NCBI RefSeq assembly: GCF_028583425.1
Contig: NC_072793.1
Location: forward strand, 103,959,689 to 104,023,688
Reading direction: 5' to 3'
Origin: Eublepharis macularius
Lineage: Eukaryota; Chordata; Lepidosauria; Squamata; Eublepharidae
DNA length: 64,000 nt
Shown here: positions 22,196-37,100 of the stretch, piece by piece
How the letters are laid out: the number at the start of each line of letters is the position of its first letter
Position numbering within the stretch: position 1 is the stretch's first letter
The notes under the pieces: generated by a model
Told to the model about the DNA's origin: nothing
Databases searched by the model: none
What the model saw: the letters and a program-made list of their open reading frames with translations, nothing else
Position numbers and translations under genes: made by a program

Positions 22196-25100
22196 CTGAA
22201 ATGGTGAAATGGCCTGCAGTTAAAAAGTGCCTTAACATCTCAACGTGTAAACAAAACTTATTTAATAGATTTGTATATTACCTTCATGCCAATGCATTCA
22301 AGGCAGTTTACAACTGAAAATAACAAATATGACTACAATAAAAGTTTAATATTATGAGTATAATCCACATCATTTAATATTATGTTTTAAAAAATAAAGT
22401 TCAACATTATTGGTATAATTCACATTATAAGTATAATCCACATCCTTCTGTTACCCATCCTAGTGATCCTTCCCACTGAATTGTCACATAGTTCAAATGT
22501 GAGCAGTGGTAGAAACAGCAAATAAAATATACTATATTGCAAATACTGGTTTTGGTTTTTTTATGTTTATGTTTATTATTAGATTTATATCCTGTCCTCC
22601 CCAAATACAGGCTCAGGGTAGCTCACAACAGGCATATAAATACAAAAATTTAAAATTACGTATTAAACAGATAAAAGCCAATCCAAGACTACATAAATAA
22701 GGCACCAGTATATATACCAGAGGCTGTGATTAAATCATAAAATGCAGACAGCAGAAGATGGAGCCTGTCCCATCTCTATGGTTCAGGACAGGTGACAATG
22801 CTTCCAAATACAACACCCCCCCCCCAAAGCCTTCAACTATCATATTATACACTACACTTACCCGAAAGGGTCTGGTCCCACTTACTAATGCTATTTGAGT
22901 CAGCACTTAGACCTTCAATGTATTTTAGATAAGCCTCAGAGTGAAGAAGCCTCTGTGTCTTTGGTGGAGGGGAGACAAACATAGGAGTTGTAGGCTGCTG
23001 AATGACCGGCTGAGTTGTGGGATTCTGACCAGGATAGGGTGGTGGTGCCTGTTGGCCTGGGGGGCCAAGGATACCCATCTGGAACAGTAAAAGATAATAA
23101 GTAGGAAGGCACTTTAAAAGTTAAACAGAAAATCATGTGAATCACAATGAACAAAGTTGACTGAATGTGCTCTTGCAAATATGATCTGTTTCAAAGTATG
23201 GCTCATTGAATACACGGAATACCATCACTAAAGTAAGTTCCTTAGGGGAATTGTTGTTCCTGAGGTTTAAGAAATATTCAAGAATGATATGAAGGGTGTA
23301 ACTTGAAACTGGAAGCAGCAATTCACAGAAATTGGATCCCTCCCCTTGCATGAACAGAAAGGTCTTCCATTCTCACAAACAGTGGCTGGAGCCAACATAC
23401 TGTTATGTTATTTATGCACAACAAAAAGTTTATATTACATTAAAGAAGCAGAAAACTGATTCTTCATTCGAGATTCAGATCCTACATTTCTTTAAACCAA
23501 GCCTAGATGGAATGGTAGGGAAACAGGAGAGAAATAGGCATTGTTTTGAAGCCCTGCTCCTCCCCAATCTGGAGGAACTGACAAGGAGCTATTAACAGAG
23601 CTACTGATGATGATGACGACCAATCTTCCTCCCCCAAACAAATCAAAACGTTGTAGTCCTACTTAACCTTTCTGTTTCTGGGAATGGTTGAAATGTAATT
23701 TATATCCTGTAACTCCTACAACATCCACTGAAACCAATCTTGTGGTTTTATGTGATTTTGCTATGGTTTTTAATGAAACCCATGGCTTGAGTACATCACT
23801 GGACAAGTGGAAACATTAATAAATATAGTGCAGCTTCTTTTGTGCAACATTCAGTGCTTCCCTCCCTAAAAACATTACATTAACCAGAAATTGGTTACAT
23901 ATCTTGCATAAAAGGAAATATGGGGGGATACAATAATTTTCATTTAGCCCAAGTGGCTACTGTGATCTTTTTCTTGAATTTCTGCCTGCACGAAAGCTCT
24001 AGTGGAAGAAGAAATTCTGTGCTGGATCCAACCTTGTGTGAAAGATGGGTATGAATATTTTTAAATAAATAAATATTAGACAAGATGTGATAAGGGAGAA
24101 ATGCTGTCAAGTTAGAAGGACAACATAATTTCTATGATACAGGAGAACAGCTTCTTCAAAAAGCAGAACCCTAGACTATGAACTGATGATTTTCATGTGC
24201 ATTTCTAAATTACTTACTTGCTGTCCAAATGGACTTCCTGGTGCTTGAGTTCCTACTATGGAAGGAACATTTTGGCCTATAACACCTGTATTTCAAAATG
24301 AAATCAAAATTAGAGCCTTATTTGCCAGCAACAAAGGGCTTTGCTTCTGATACATGTCTAACAAACAAATAAGTGAACTATTCCTGTGCAATTTAAAAGT
24401 ACTATTTTCTGTCAAAATTTCATACAATTCTGAAAACAGTATATTTAATAATAACAAAGATGCTTTCTCGTTTGGTTCATCCGATATTATTTCATCCACT
24501 AATGACCCACATCTCAGCTACAGACTGTGGAAATACTCCACCAAACCCTACAGGAGGACAACTACAATATATGAACTTTCATTCTGCAGCAGAGAGGTGG
24601 CCTGCACAACACTGAAGAAACCAACGTACCAGACTTCACCACTATGTTGCCTTACATATTATCTGTTGCTTTAAATATATACTCCTATATACTACCTGTG
24701 CTTCATGGTGTCTAATGTCAGTCCTATAATTGATTATGTTCTGTTTCAGCAATTCTTCAGCTCCATATTGGATACTTGCTAATGCTATGTCTTTGTAAAC
24801 TTATATTTATTTACCCTCTGACATTATTTATGGAAATGTATTTGACACTGTATGGAAATGCCTGCCCTTGTCCTTGCTATTGATTGTACTAATCTCACAC
24901 TATGTAATCCACTTTGAGTCTCAGTGAGAAAGGCGGACTACAATGACATAAACAAAAATAAAATAAACATATGTAGAAAATGAAATAAAAATCATCAGCA
25001 ACAAAAAGGATAAATCTGAGTGGTAGCTGAGATTTGTATAATAACCACCAGCTTACATTTCCTTTCCAAGGAAAATGGTTGTCCATGTTTCATGTTTACT

Positions 25101-28100
25101 TTGTGAGGGATACAGACTGATTAATGTCACCAAAATAACCCTTGTTTCAAGCCTGGAAGGTAACTGAAAGTTACATCTTTAAGTGAAAAGGCATACTGTT
25201 AAACTATATTCCACACACTATTCTCTTGACTGAAATATTTTGCACTGGTTGTAAAGGCAAGCCCATCTGATACTTTAAAAAAAGGTGTTCTTATATTTCA
25301 CTGGTGAACTCCTTTGTTGTTGGGTCAACTACACACAGCAGTATATTCAGGAAACAGGCTGTGGCTATTTCAGCATTGCACCACATGTGTTAATGTATCC
25401 TAGAGTATTCTGCAGAGTTAAGTAGGTAAAGTTACAAATGCACATACTGTAAACCTTTCCCACAGCAACTGGTTAAATGGTGAGAACAGAAAAGTGAGAT
25501 AATGAGGGAATGAGGAGGTCATTCTTACCCTGCGGTGGGATGCCTGGCATGCCTGGTGGAAGTTGGTGGGGTGGAGGCACCCCAGGGTGAAGTGGCTGCA
25601 TGCTGCTCATGCTAACAATGCCATCAACTGGGCCTTGTAAAGGTGGCAGCACTGGTGGATAGCCACCTATCATGCCTTGAAGGACACAACAAATTTCAAA
25701 CATGCATCAATGACATGCAAAATGATCAAAAAAAATAAACACATGCACTACCCACACATGAGCACCTTCAATACTGCCGTACAATATTACAAATTAGTAC
25801 CTTACAAAATGAACAATGTTACAGAGCCTAATGTTTTACTTAGGTTGAGTTAGTATTTGGTTTAATTGCATAGTCCTCATGGGGCAAACAATAACTGGCA
25901 TCATTAAATGGTTATCATCACTGTGAGCAAATGCAGTATGTTCCATTAGTCACATGAACATATCTGCACATTCAGAGTAGTTGGAAAACATTGTGGACTA
26001 AGTGAAAGAGAAAACACACTATTTCATGTACAATCTATGTGACTACTAAAATGAATGGGAAATTAATATAATAGCACTGCATTGACTGCACTATTTCCCC
26101 CTCATATCTCATTCAACCTCATTAAAACAGACTGTTTCTTTAGAAGAAAGTCTTTCATGTAACACAGGAAAAAAGTAACAGGAGTTGCCCTCTTGGAATC
26201 TTCACCGTGTAAGATTATAAGACTCTCGCTGAGCTTTTAAAATTACCACCACTACTATAATTTATTCTGTTGCCAATAAATGCTGAAAAATTATGTGCAA
26301 AATTTTTAATGTTGGTTCCAAAGCTTCAGTACTTCATTCTGTCAAAACACTGCTTTCTAGGTAAGTTAACTTTTATAGATCACTGACAAGAAGTCCGTGC
26401 ATTTGTTACATGATAATCATGGCTCTTATTAATCTGCATGACTGAAGAACTGTCATGGATTTAGACAATTATTTCTATGAATTTAGAACTATCCACCAAA
26501 GAAAGGCAATGCAGCAGAACTATTTTTTGTCTATTATTTTAAGCTGGCCACCTAAACTCAATTTAAGAATAATTAAAATAAAACAAGCTGAATACGCAGG
26601 TTCGCTTTCTGCTCCTGATGCTGTGGAAATAAGCACAGACATCTGCTGCAAAAACTACAAGTTTAATGGTTGCTGCCATCCTGGTGCAGAGGCCATGGCT
26701 AGCACAAGGAGGATGAGGTATCCCCATGCAGTGGAGATGGAACTCTGTTAGAAAGGGAAGTGTACATCTGTGTCCTGAGAAAACTGTAAAAGTACACTAC
26801 GAGTCCTGAAAAGATGGATATCCTATGGGAACACAACTGTTCTATCTAAAAAGTTTTATTAGTGCAATAAAAAACTGAACTATATACAGATTCTCACAAA
26901 TGAAGCTACTATAAAATGAAGCATTTCTTGGACTAATTTATACAACGGACTGGATCTAGCCCACCAAAATCTCAGAATTAAAAAATACCAACCAGACTGT
27001 TGCATTTCCAAACATTTTTAAAGTCAATGTTTCATACTGAATTATCAGAAATATATTGAACTATCAGAAATTGCTTGCATCCAGTCATTAATATAAATTT
27101 ATTTAAAATATTTATATCCCGTTTGTATCAGATATACCATATACTAAGTATTCAAAGCATAAACATCACAGTAATCCTTACAGCAGCCTAACATAACAGT
27201 ATATTAGTACTGTATGTTAACCTCATATTACAGATAAGAGGAATAAGTTACAATAGGTTTATGGATGATGGGAGACTTGAACTAGGGAGCTTTGTGGCTC
27301 ACATTCCTAGCTACTTTGGCACTCCAGCTCTCAGCATTAAATTACTCAAGTAAACAAGTATTCATGTGAAACATGCATAGCAAATAATTTATCATGATAT
27401 GAAAATCAACAAAATCAGTTCCCATCAAATGTAAGACAAATAGCTTTGTTGTCTGCTGGGCACTTATGATTTGTATGGGCTGTTTAATAACCTTTTTGCT
27501 GTTATAGTTGTTTTTATTTGATTTTTTAAAGAAAAATGTAAGCCACTCTGAATATAAGAATAAACAAAATACTTTTCTCAAATGAGAAAAATATTAAACT
27601 GTGGAAATCTTATTATTAGTTTTGCAGAATCATACTGGTTGCTGACTGTAAAATCAAAGTTAAAGTAAACAAATATTTAGACATTTCCAAACAGGAGGAA
27701 TCAGTGTATTAGCTTGGGAGACTTCTATACCATGCAACAGAAAAACTAACATGCTAGCTTAATGGAAAACCACTGATATTATTTTGAAGGACAAAATTTG
27801 ACAATGTATTTTAGGAAGTCTCTTCAATTAATGTATCCCCTGACCCCAAAATACAAGTATTTCATACAGTTCCTAGATTTTTTCAACATGAATTTGGAAA
27901 AGTTTACTATATAGCTCAAGATATCAAAGATAAAGTAAGAAGAAAAATCAACCATAAACATCATTCAAACACAGTTTCTTTTTCATATTTGAAAGAAGAT
28001 ATTCTTTGGGTTAAAGTCGTATTTCAAAGAGAATGTTATTCTACTTGAATTTGGATGAATGAAAAGATTAACAACTGCAAAAGCAAATTTATTTAGACAA

Positions 28101-31100
28101 ATATAAAGAACTAGACTGCATCCCATGGCACTTTCTTCTAGTGCAGGTTGTCTTCCCCCGATGCAAGTGGCTCTTCCACAGAAAGAACAGCCTCTTGAAT
28201 CAAAGGAAGGCTCCTTGTGCCAGCTGGCCCTATAAAGCCTAAAACAATCAAAATACCTTGAGAGAAAAAGAATCACAATTAACTAATTATTATAATGTAC
28301 TAACATATAAAATTAAAACCAACTCTATTTCTCACAAAACACTCATTCAGATCTTGGTTAAGCAAATGAAATTTCAAAATTGATTCATAAAGTAGATTCA
28401 TCTAGATGAAGCCAAGCTAACATACACTAGGGATGGAAAAACTTATTCCTGTTCTTGTTTCTGCTATCAGTCCAATTACAAGACTTAATGATCCTCAAAA
28501 TAAATACTAACTGCAGAATCTTACAAATTTAAATGTGCATACTACTGATATATAAAATAACTACCTTTGTAATTTGTACACCTAAAAATGCAGGTTGTTG
28601 TCCTATGAAATGGCTTCATAGAACTAGAAAAGTTTACAATGAGTGGCTGAGCACGATGAGTGGCTGAGCTTTGAGCATGCCCAAAGACACATGTAGACCT
28701 TCTTGTTCAAGAAGCAGACCAACATGGCATATTGCTTCTAACAGCGCAATCCTAAGCAGAGTTACTCCAGTCTAAGCCCACTGAAATCATTGGGCTTAGA
28801 ATGGAGTAACTCTGCTTAGGATTGCACTGCAAGACTCCACAGCTTCCAAAGTGGTCTGCAATGTGGCACAGATGGGCTTGCATTTAACAAATATGAACAC
28901 AAAGGCTACAGAACTAGTTGCAATATCCCACAGATCTTGCACAGTTCCTCTAAAATCACTAATCAGATCAAACAACAAATTACTTCTAGTTGCTAGCTGT
29001 TCAAATTTACACTCAAAGAATTACGTCACATTCTCTCTCAATTTTAATATCTCACCCATACTGCAAGAGTTGTTTTTGTTGGAGAAGTTTAGCTAACGAT
29101 TCTGTTCATACATAACATACTCCCCAAAGAAAATAATTTGCTTTTTCCAAGTTGTGCTGACTCTGCAATTTTCACAGGAAAAAATAATATGTAACATTAT
29201 GAACATATAAAACTGCCTTATAATGAGTCAGACCATCAGCCTATCAAGAGGAACACTGTCTACGCTGACTTGCAGCTCTGCAGGGGCTCAGGTAGGGGTC
29301 TTTCATATCTCCTGCTACCTGATCCTTTTAACTGCCAGGGACTGAACTTGGAACCTTCAGTGTGCAAAGCAGATGCTCTAACATTCAACAACAGCCCCTC
29401 ATTATATATCTATGATATGATACAATGCAAACCAGCAACAGGTTTGCTACTTAGGAAAGAAGATGGTTCAGTTTGGTTAGGCTAAGATTGCATGCTTATT
29501 ATTAAGTGAGCATCTCTACCGGTGAGGGTGAAATCTGTGATCAAAATATTTTGAGGATTTTTTTTAAAAAAAAGGTTTAATAGACATGTTAAACATCTTC
29601 TTCAGTAAAGAATAAAGTGACTCAAGAATAATACTCAGAGTTATGATGAGTTAAAAGTGAACAAAGAAAAATGGTCAGAGCTCCTATTTTGTTTTTTACC
29701 TGGAACAGGTGTCAACTGTGGATTGAGCATCCCCATTGGTGTTGGTGGTGGCACCACCCCCATAAGAGCCCCCACAGGAGTCCCTGCCCGGGGGGAAGAA
29801 TTCTGCTGCTGTTGCTGTGCTGCTCGCTCTCTCTCCTGCTGCTCAGCAACCTTAGCTGCTCGCTCTGCAAAAGTATTTTAGATTTTCAGTTCTGTTTTCG
29901 AACTCAGAATTTCAAAAATATTTTCTGCTCATTAAAAAAGGTGCAAGTTTAGGCTACTGTGAAAAAAACCAGATAATTTTCAACAACACAGTACGTAATT
30001 TTGATTCATGTGTCTTCCAAATAAAAGATATATATAGCAAAATCACAAAGAGTCCAGTAGCATGGAAGAGTCTATGGAGTTTACAGTTTATTTATTCACA
30101 TTAAAGATCAAAATGTCATCAAGTCACTAGTGAGCAACATGTCAGCACTAAGAGAAACACGCACCAGTACAACTTGCCCTTTTTGTCTACTAGATTTAAG
30201 GCAGCGATGTAAGACACTCTTGGGTATATGAAATATCAGAGTTGCAACCCTGCACAATCATTCTGCATAAACCAATATGCCTGTTCCAGAGTTAGCAGGC
30301 CCACAGCCGTTAGACTTGGATCCAAAACATGCATCCAATCTGACCCTAGAGAACTGTGGCCCAATATGACCACTACAATGGTATTCTAACATGTATCTAC
30401 TCTAAAACAATTGGTGGAACTATCAAACGAAGCAACAAATATGTAGAATCTTTGTAACAGTCTTTTTATATGAACGGGTACTCTTTATTTAATATTAAAC
30501 TAGCAACTGGGTGGGAAATTTTATTTTACATCCTTCTTTATCCATTAGCAGCAGTTTCTTTGTTGTCACAAGTAGGGATCTACAATAAAATCCTGCGGTG
30601 TATCGTTCTGCCCCTAACAGAAATGCTTTTGTTGAAGGCTCCAGTCAGACTGGAACAGAAGTGATGAAGCTTTCTCACCCTTTGCTATATAGCAAGAAGG
30701 AAGTTGGGGGCTGTTTTATCATTACCTCCTACAGTTTACATATCACAGATTTGATCCTATTTGAGTGACATAGAAGTCACTCAAATATGTAGAAACTTCT
30801 ACCACTGTGTTACTCTTTTCCATTTAAACAATGCATATCTTCCATCAACATTATCCCTTGTGGAGGATATTCAGTCATCATCAGGGTATCCCCTGGCTTT
30901 CTAAGTCATATTTTTCTGCATTAAGAATCCCCCAAGTAGGCAGAGATACCTGTGGGTGGCCCATTTGTATAGTCTTGTTGCACACAAGAGGCTTGCCAGT
31001 TTAGATACAATGACACATTCATCTGGCAGCTGTTTTGTATCCTAAATACCACATATGTAATCATTACAAGGTCCCAAACAAACTTCCTCCTCTTACTGTG

Positions 31101-34100
31101 AGAGTTAATATTTATATTGTATTGAACAAACTCTAATCAGATGGCAATTTTTACATGAGCGAAGGAGGTGTTCTAAATGTCTGTCCATGATTGTGATGCT
31201 TGCATACTCCTGATATATGAAGCCAAGTCTTATCCTAAACCCCTGGGGAGAAAATCTATTAAAAGAAACTCTGGAGAATTTTTTTCAATGTGTCCTATTA
31301 GATAACTACTTTCCTATACAGAAAGAAAAGCATTCCAAATGTTTTTATACAACAGACTAATACATTACAAACAAACAAGAAAATATTCATAGTCTTTTCC
31401 TCAACTTCAATATATACTTTCATCCTCACTTATATTTTAAGGGACACTAATTAAAATTATGTCTAGGAAAAGAAAAAAGCATATAGCTATACACTCACAA
31501 ACATCCCTAGAATAAGGAATAACCCAGGTTACAAAATGTATGTCAGAACACAGAAGCCCTTTAAAAAGAGATCAAGAAGCCAAGATCTTCTTTCTAATAC
31601 TTTGAAAAAGGAATAACTTGACAACTGACTCTTGTCTTGATTGTTTAGGCTGTTTTTTTAAAGAGAATATTGTGCTGAAACAGCTCTTAATACATTCTTA
31701 CTGAATATATGTTATTATTATATTATATCAATATTGTATTGTGTTAATTGTGGAGAGTTGAATCAGGACTGAGACCAGCAAAACAACAGCCAACATTTCA
31801 ACAGTGGGTTCTAAAGGGTTTGTAGCAGATGTTAAGCAGACAGGAAAACTGACTTTTGATAAAGCAGTTCAACAGCAATTTGCAGGGAGGAACTGAGCAC
31901 GGAAATTCACAGAACTCAATCTCAAATCCTTCAACTAGGGCTTGCAAATCAGTGTGATACGGTGAAATGTGTTTGTCTTTTGAACCCAAATGTCTCTCTT
32001 TAACCAACTCTTGCCTGTTTGCATTTTCTTATTCAGGTTCATAATGAAGAGACATGCGTTGGTTTTGGATGAACAGTGCTTCAGAATGGTCACACAGTAA
32101 TGAGTTTTCAGTGGCTCAAAATTATACCGCAGTTTGTTTTCATGGCTTACTGAATAACACTTAGTTATGCATACATCCCTAACGATTTCTATCCTTAGCT
32201 GAATTTTTTTTAGTAAAAGAAGAAAAATAGCTTTTAGTGAAAAAAGAAAAAAAAAACTTTTCAGTTGCACTTCCACACAGGATAACTCCTTTTGTCCACA
32301 AATCTGTTCATGCAAAGCACAAGACAAAATTAATGACTTTTTTGACATCTCTGTCAATACCCTTCATGTAAGAACAAGATGACATGGAAACCAAACTTTG
32401 ACAGAAACAGCTGAGAAAAGGTCAGCCTGAGAACAGAGTCTGGAAAGCTGTAATCAAATAAAAATAGTACTGAAGTAGAAATACTTGGTGGTGAAAAGGG
32501 TCTTCAAGTCATAGCTGACTTATGGAGACCCCTGGTGCGGTTTTCATGGTAAGAGACTAACAGAATTGGTTTGCCATTGCCTGCCTCTGTAACTCTGGTC
32601 TTCGTCAGAGGTCTCTCATTCAATTACTAATGAAGGCCAACCCTGCTTAGCTTTGGAGATCTGACAAGATCAGGTTCACCTGGGTTATCCAAGTCATGGC
32701 AGAAATACTTAAGTAATCATAATTATCAGGAATAATACCAGTACCACACTGTAAAGGGACAGGTTATATACAGAATATGAACATGCTTCAAAAGGTAGGA
32801 ACTGGAGAGAAGACCAACAGTTTTCACTCTGAAATATTTTATTATACATTGCATAAATCAACACTACATTATTTATTTATTTTTAAAAAGGAAGTTAAAT
32901 GGAATTTTCGATTATTATTAGTACTGGAAAAGGGTCAAACATCAAGACTATGGTAAAAAAATTCTGATATATGCAGATTTTAGTCTGAATATTAAATGCT
33001 AAACATCATCACAGACAACCTTCAAAACTTAGTATTTGTTATGTTAACATTTTTGCCTACTTGTCTAGTTTTTCTCCTCCTCTTAGATCCTGTCCCCCTT
33101 TTGACTTTCACTTTTTCACCTGTCTCCTGGGCCACTTCTAATACTCCAGCCATAAGCCAACTTGCTTCTCTCTCATCCATTCCTGGCCCCAACCTATTCT
33201 TCCTTTTCTATGCTCTTCTTCCTGTCCTGCCCCACATTTGTTGCATTAGGTCAGCTCAGCAATTCAATACCTGTACCACAAATTCACTCAGTGCATTACA
33301 GTACAGATTCTTTGGTATCAGCTGTACATTTAAGTGCCTAAGATAGAACTAATGATACTGCCTTTTTAAACACTTGCATGCTCCCAAAAGACACTGCATC
33401 TCTTCCACAAGGAAGGGACAAAAAGGCTTCACCACTTACCTTCATATTCTGCTTTCTTGGATGCTTCTAAGTTTCGCCACTCTGTTCCAACAAGCCGACT
33501 GAGCTCTCCGAAAGAATAGTCTGGGTGTTGAGCTTTGATAACTGCTCTCATTTCGCTACTAAATAGGATATAACCACTCATGTTGATCTTTCTTTTTGAA
33601 CCTTCCTTCTTTACATTACCCTTGGCAGACTTGGGAGTGGACTACGGGAAAAGAGAATTACAGTCACAAACATATTAACAGAAAAGTCTCAAGAAACAAA
33701 GCTAATAAGCAATGACTAGAGAATACCTTCCCTAATTTCTGAACTTCTCCTTTTCACGTGTATCATTTTAACTTGAATGTTTTCAACGAGAAAATAATAA
33801 ATAGGACTGGCAAAAACTCCCTCACATCACTGTGTCTTCCGCCTGTGGATGACCTTCCTCCCAGGTAAGTACTATGTTCCCTTGATGGGCTCATTCTTGG
33901 CCCAACCCCTTGGTTCCTCCTCTCACCACAGAGTCTCTCAACCTTTCTAGCCTGCCTTGGGCTTTCCAGAACTCTGACAGCTCAGCTTCCTCCTGGGCCT
34001 TTCCTAGGACTGTGACAGGCCCTGCCATGTTGTAAGCTGCTGGCTCCCTGCTGCCCCAGCCTCCAGGGCTCCCACAGCTCTGCCTCTTTCCCAGACCTTT

Positions 34101-37100
34101 CCTGACCCAGCTGTGCCATCTGCTCTCAGCTCTCCACAGGACTTAGTGGCTGCACCTCTTCACCCCCTTTTCCTGCCAGCCTGCACTGCATCACTTCTGG
34201 CCCAGCTATGTTTACTTTCAGCTGAACTATGAGAAATGCCTTGCCACCGTTTAAGCCTTGAGGGAGCCACCACCCAGCTAGCTACACCAGTCATTACAAC
34301 TGTAACTGAGTCAAGAATGCTAAATACCTAGCTACTGACTGATGGTAACACTTCTCACATCAGACAAAGTGGACCCTGGCTCACAAAAGCTTGTGACATA
34401 ATAAATTTACAGTTAGCTGCAGATAATTAAGATAGCTAATGCTCTGGAATTTATATAAACTGTGGGCTAGATCTAAAGATACATTAACATATTTCACAGA
34501 AGTGATTTTTTATATATTTCTGTTGCTCTGAGCAGCTTCCTACATATTCCTAAAGTTGAACTGCATACAACATGGAGCTTCCAGTGAGGAGGGAGGTTTG
34601 GCATGAACTGCCCTTCTACCTTCTGCAATTGGTCTAACTCTGTGATAACAGACATTATGCACACAAAAAGGAGGGCACATAAATAGCAGCATGGGAGGGG
34701 AGACAAATCTGGAACAGGTCTGCTGGAACAGGAAGAAGTTAATGAAAAAATTACTTCTGCAGTAGTGCTATGTTAATATCCCTTTGGACCCAACTCTACA
34801 TTGACCAAATAATCTTGAAAAGTCAGTCTAGGGAACTACTGCCGCTCAAAACACCCTTTTTATAACACAAAGGAGAAGAGTAAAAACAAGTTTAATTTAG
34901 AGAGTTTCTAAATATTACTACCTGTGGAGGTGTATATGGCATTATATCTAGTTCACTGGACAAGGGAGTCTGCAGCTGAGGAATAGCTGGAGCTTCTGCA
35001 ACTTCACCTTCCTCTTCCCCAATCTCTTCAATGTCCTCATCACCTCCTTCCAATTCAGCAAATTTTGCTTCCAGCTGTTGGATTTTCTTTTCAAGCAGTG
35101 GAGATGGCTCCTTCTGAGGAACTATGGGCTTCCTGAAACAGAACGGTGCAGGAATAAAGCTTCTCTCTGGCAATTTATTCTTCCTGGATTCTGCTTAGTA
35201 ATAAATGGTTGTTTCAAGAAAGAGTGGGAACATATTAGGAAAATCAAATGTTCAAAAAAAGAACATGCAAACTATTGTGTGAACTCAGTACCACAACTCT
35301 AAGCTATATTCTATCAGCTTTTTCTGCTGGTGAAAGTAGGAAGAAGGGCATTCTGAACCAATTCTCCTCTTCACTGCAGCCTCATCCTACTTGGCTTCTT
35401 GTTCAGAAGGTCAAAAGGAAACCCTTCCTCTCTTGCACTACAAAAAATGCTAGTAGGATCTAACCCATAGTAGATATTTAGGAGTCTCTTATACGGTAGT
35501 TGCAGATCTTGCAGAAGAGAATGTCTTTGAAAATTTGCAACTGCCCACTAGTGCTAACGTGGGGCTGCATCCCACCATTTTCCTCAGATGGAAGCAGCTC
35601 TTCCTCCAAAGAAGTGTCTGGAGCCAGCCCTGTTGCATGGACTCCCCTCTGCTCCCTCACATCAGCCCCATGGCCACAGCGATGCCAAGGCTGCCGGGTC
35701 ATTCTCAGCCAGGGGGGCCGCCCAACAGCCAATGAAGGGAGGGAGCTGAAGGAGGCTGCTGGCAGGGAAGCCAGGCTGCCTGCAGGGCGGCAAGGCTCGG
35801 CAGCCTGGGCAAAAGTCCTGCAAGGGTTCTCAATACTGCAGGCAGATGTCCTCGCTGAGCAAGTGCAGCTCAAACCAGCTGTCAGCCTCCGATCAGGATG
35901 CATCAGGGCTAGCACTGCCCAGTCGTGGCACCAGCCTTGTCGGCCAGAGTTCTCGGCCTCCACCCAAGGGCTGGGTTGGTGTCTGGTGGCAGCTGGCAGG
36001 CCATGACTACTTCTGGCCCTCAACAGGCTGCGACCAGGGAGGGCCCAGCCTTGAGAAGGGCCATGGAGCAGGACCTGGAGGCAGCCCCCAATAGGGTGCA
36101 AGGGTGGGGTTGGGGCAGGGCATGTGACAACCCTTAGCCCAGGTGTGGGCCTCACCTAGACACTTGGAAAGCAGTGTAGGGTCTGCATTAGAGAGGAGGG
36201 ATTTAAGGAGGATTCAAACCTCCAGCTGGAGAGGAGAGCAGACTCTGTTTGTGAAGGGTAGCCTCTCAGGTGGGAAGGAGTTCCCAGGGGTTCACAGTCC
36301 CAGCTCCTCCCCCACCGCTTCTGAGGACACTCGGGGGAGCCCTCAACTGGGTGGACATGTCTTGGAGCAATGGTCAACAAGGTGGCTGGCGTCAGGAGCC
36401 AACCTAAGGAGTCAATGTCATGTCTGTGCCCCATCCATACCATTATTTGATGCAGACCTGTTATTCTGAACCAGTGTTAATGCTGTACCTTGATGTCCTA
36501 TTGCCAATGACATAACTGCTTTGCTTTCACAGGCTTACTGAAGCTGCAGGTGTCTTATCTAACGGCTTTGGAAGCTTTCGGTGCTTCTGACCTTGTACAT
36601 TGCTCGCTCCCATGAATTACTGTTTCAACTTTAATCTGTTTTCTCAGTTTCTAGACTTGATAGTTAAAATATGTGAGAAGTTCTTAGGACAGGTTCGTGC
36701 CAAAAGTTGTGTTTTTTACTGATGGGAGGGGGAAAGGAGTAATTGTGTTCTTTAAGAGGAATGGTTCCTGTCAACCTGTTTTTACTGCTTAGTTGCTTAC
36801 CTTGCTTCTGAGTAATCCTATGGACATATCTGTGGAAATGATCTGATTCCTGAATAAAACCTTTTAACCAAAAGACTGGATTCTTGTAATGGTACAGGGT
36901 CTATCTGCCATAGCCTGTCATCCATAGCCTGACAGTCAGGAACTGTGGTGGCACCATGGTGGATGGGCAGGTGGTGGACCCCACCCCCAGGGAGCCTCAC
37001 AAGAAGGCTCCGTGCAATGTGGGATAGCTCTGTACTTAGCTGAGAAGAGTGGCATGTTCCAAACCATGGATAAGAATGGAATTCATTTATCTCATGGCAG

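Noticed and set aside
31935..32357. 140-residue minus-strand open frame in a PBRM1 intron
   Set aside because: No similarity, AT-driven composition rich in Lys, Phe, Leu and Ser, and no splice signals that would fit PBRM1 phases.
35478..36155. 225-residue minus-strand open frame
   Set aside because: It lies in a GC-rich block where stops are rare, overlaps a 168-residue plus-strand frame, and has no recognisable domain or codon pattern. Kept only as part of a possible mobile element.
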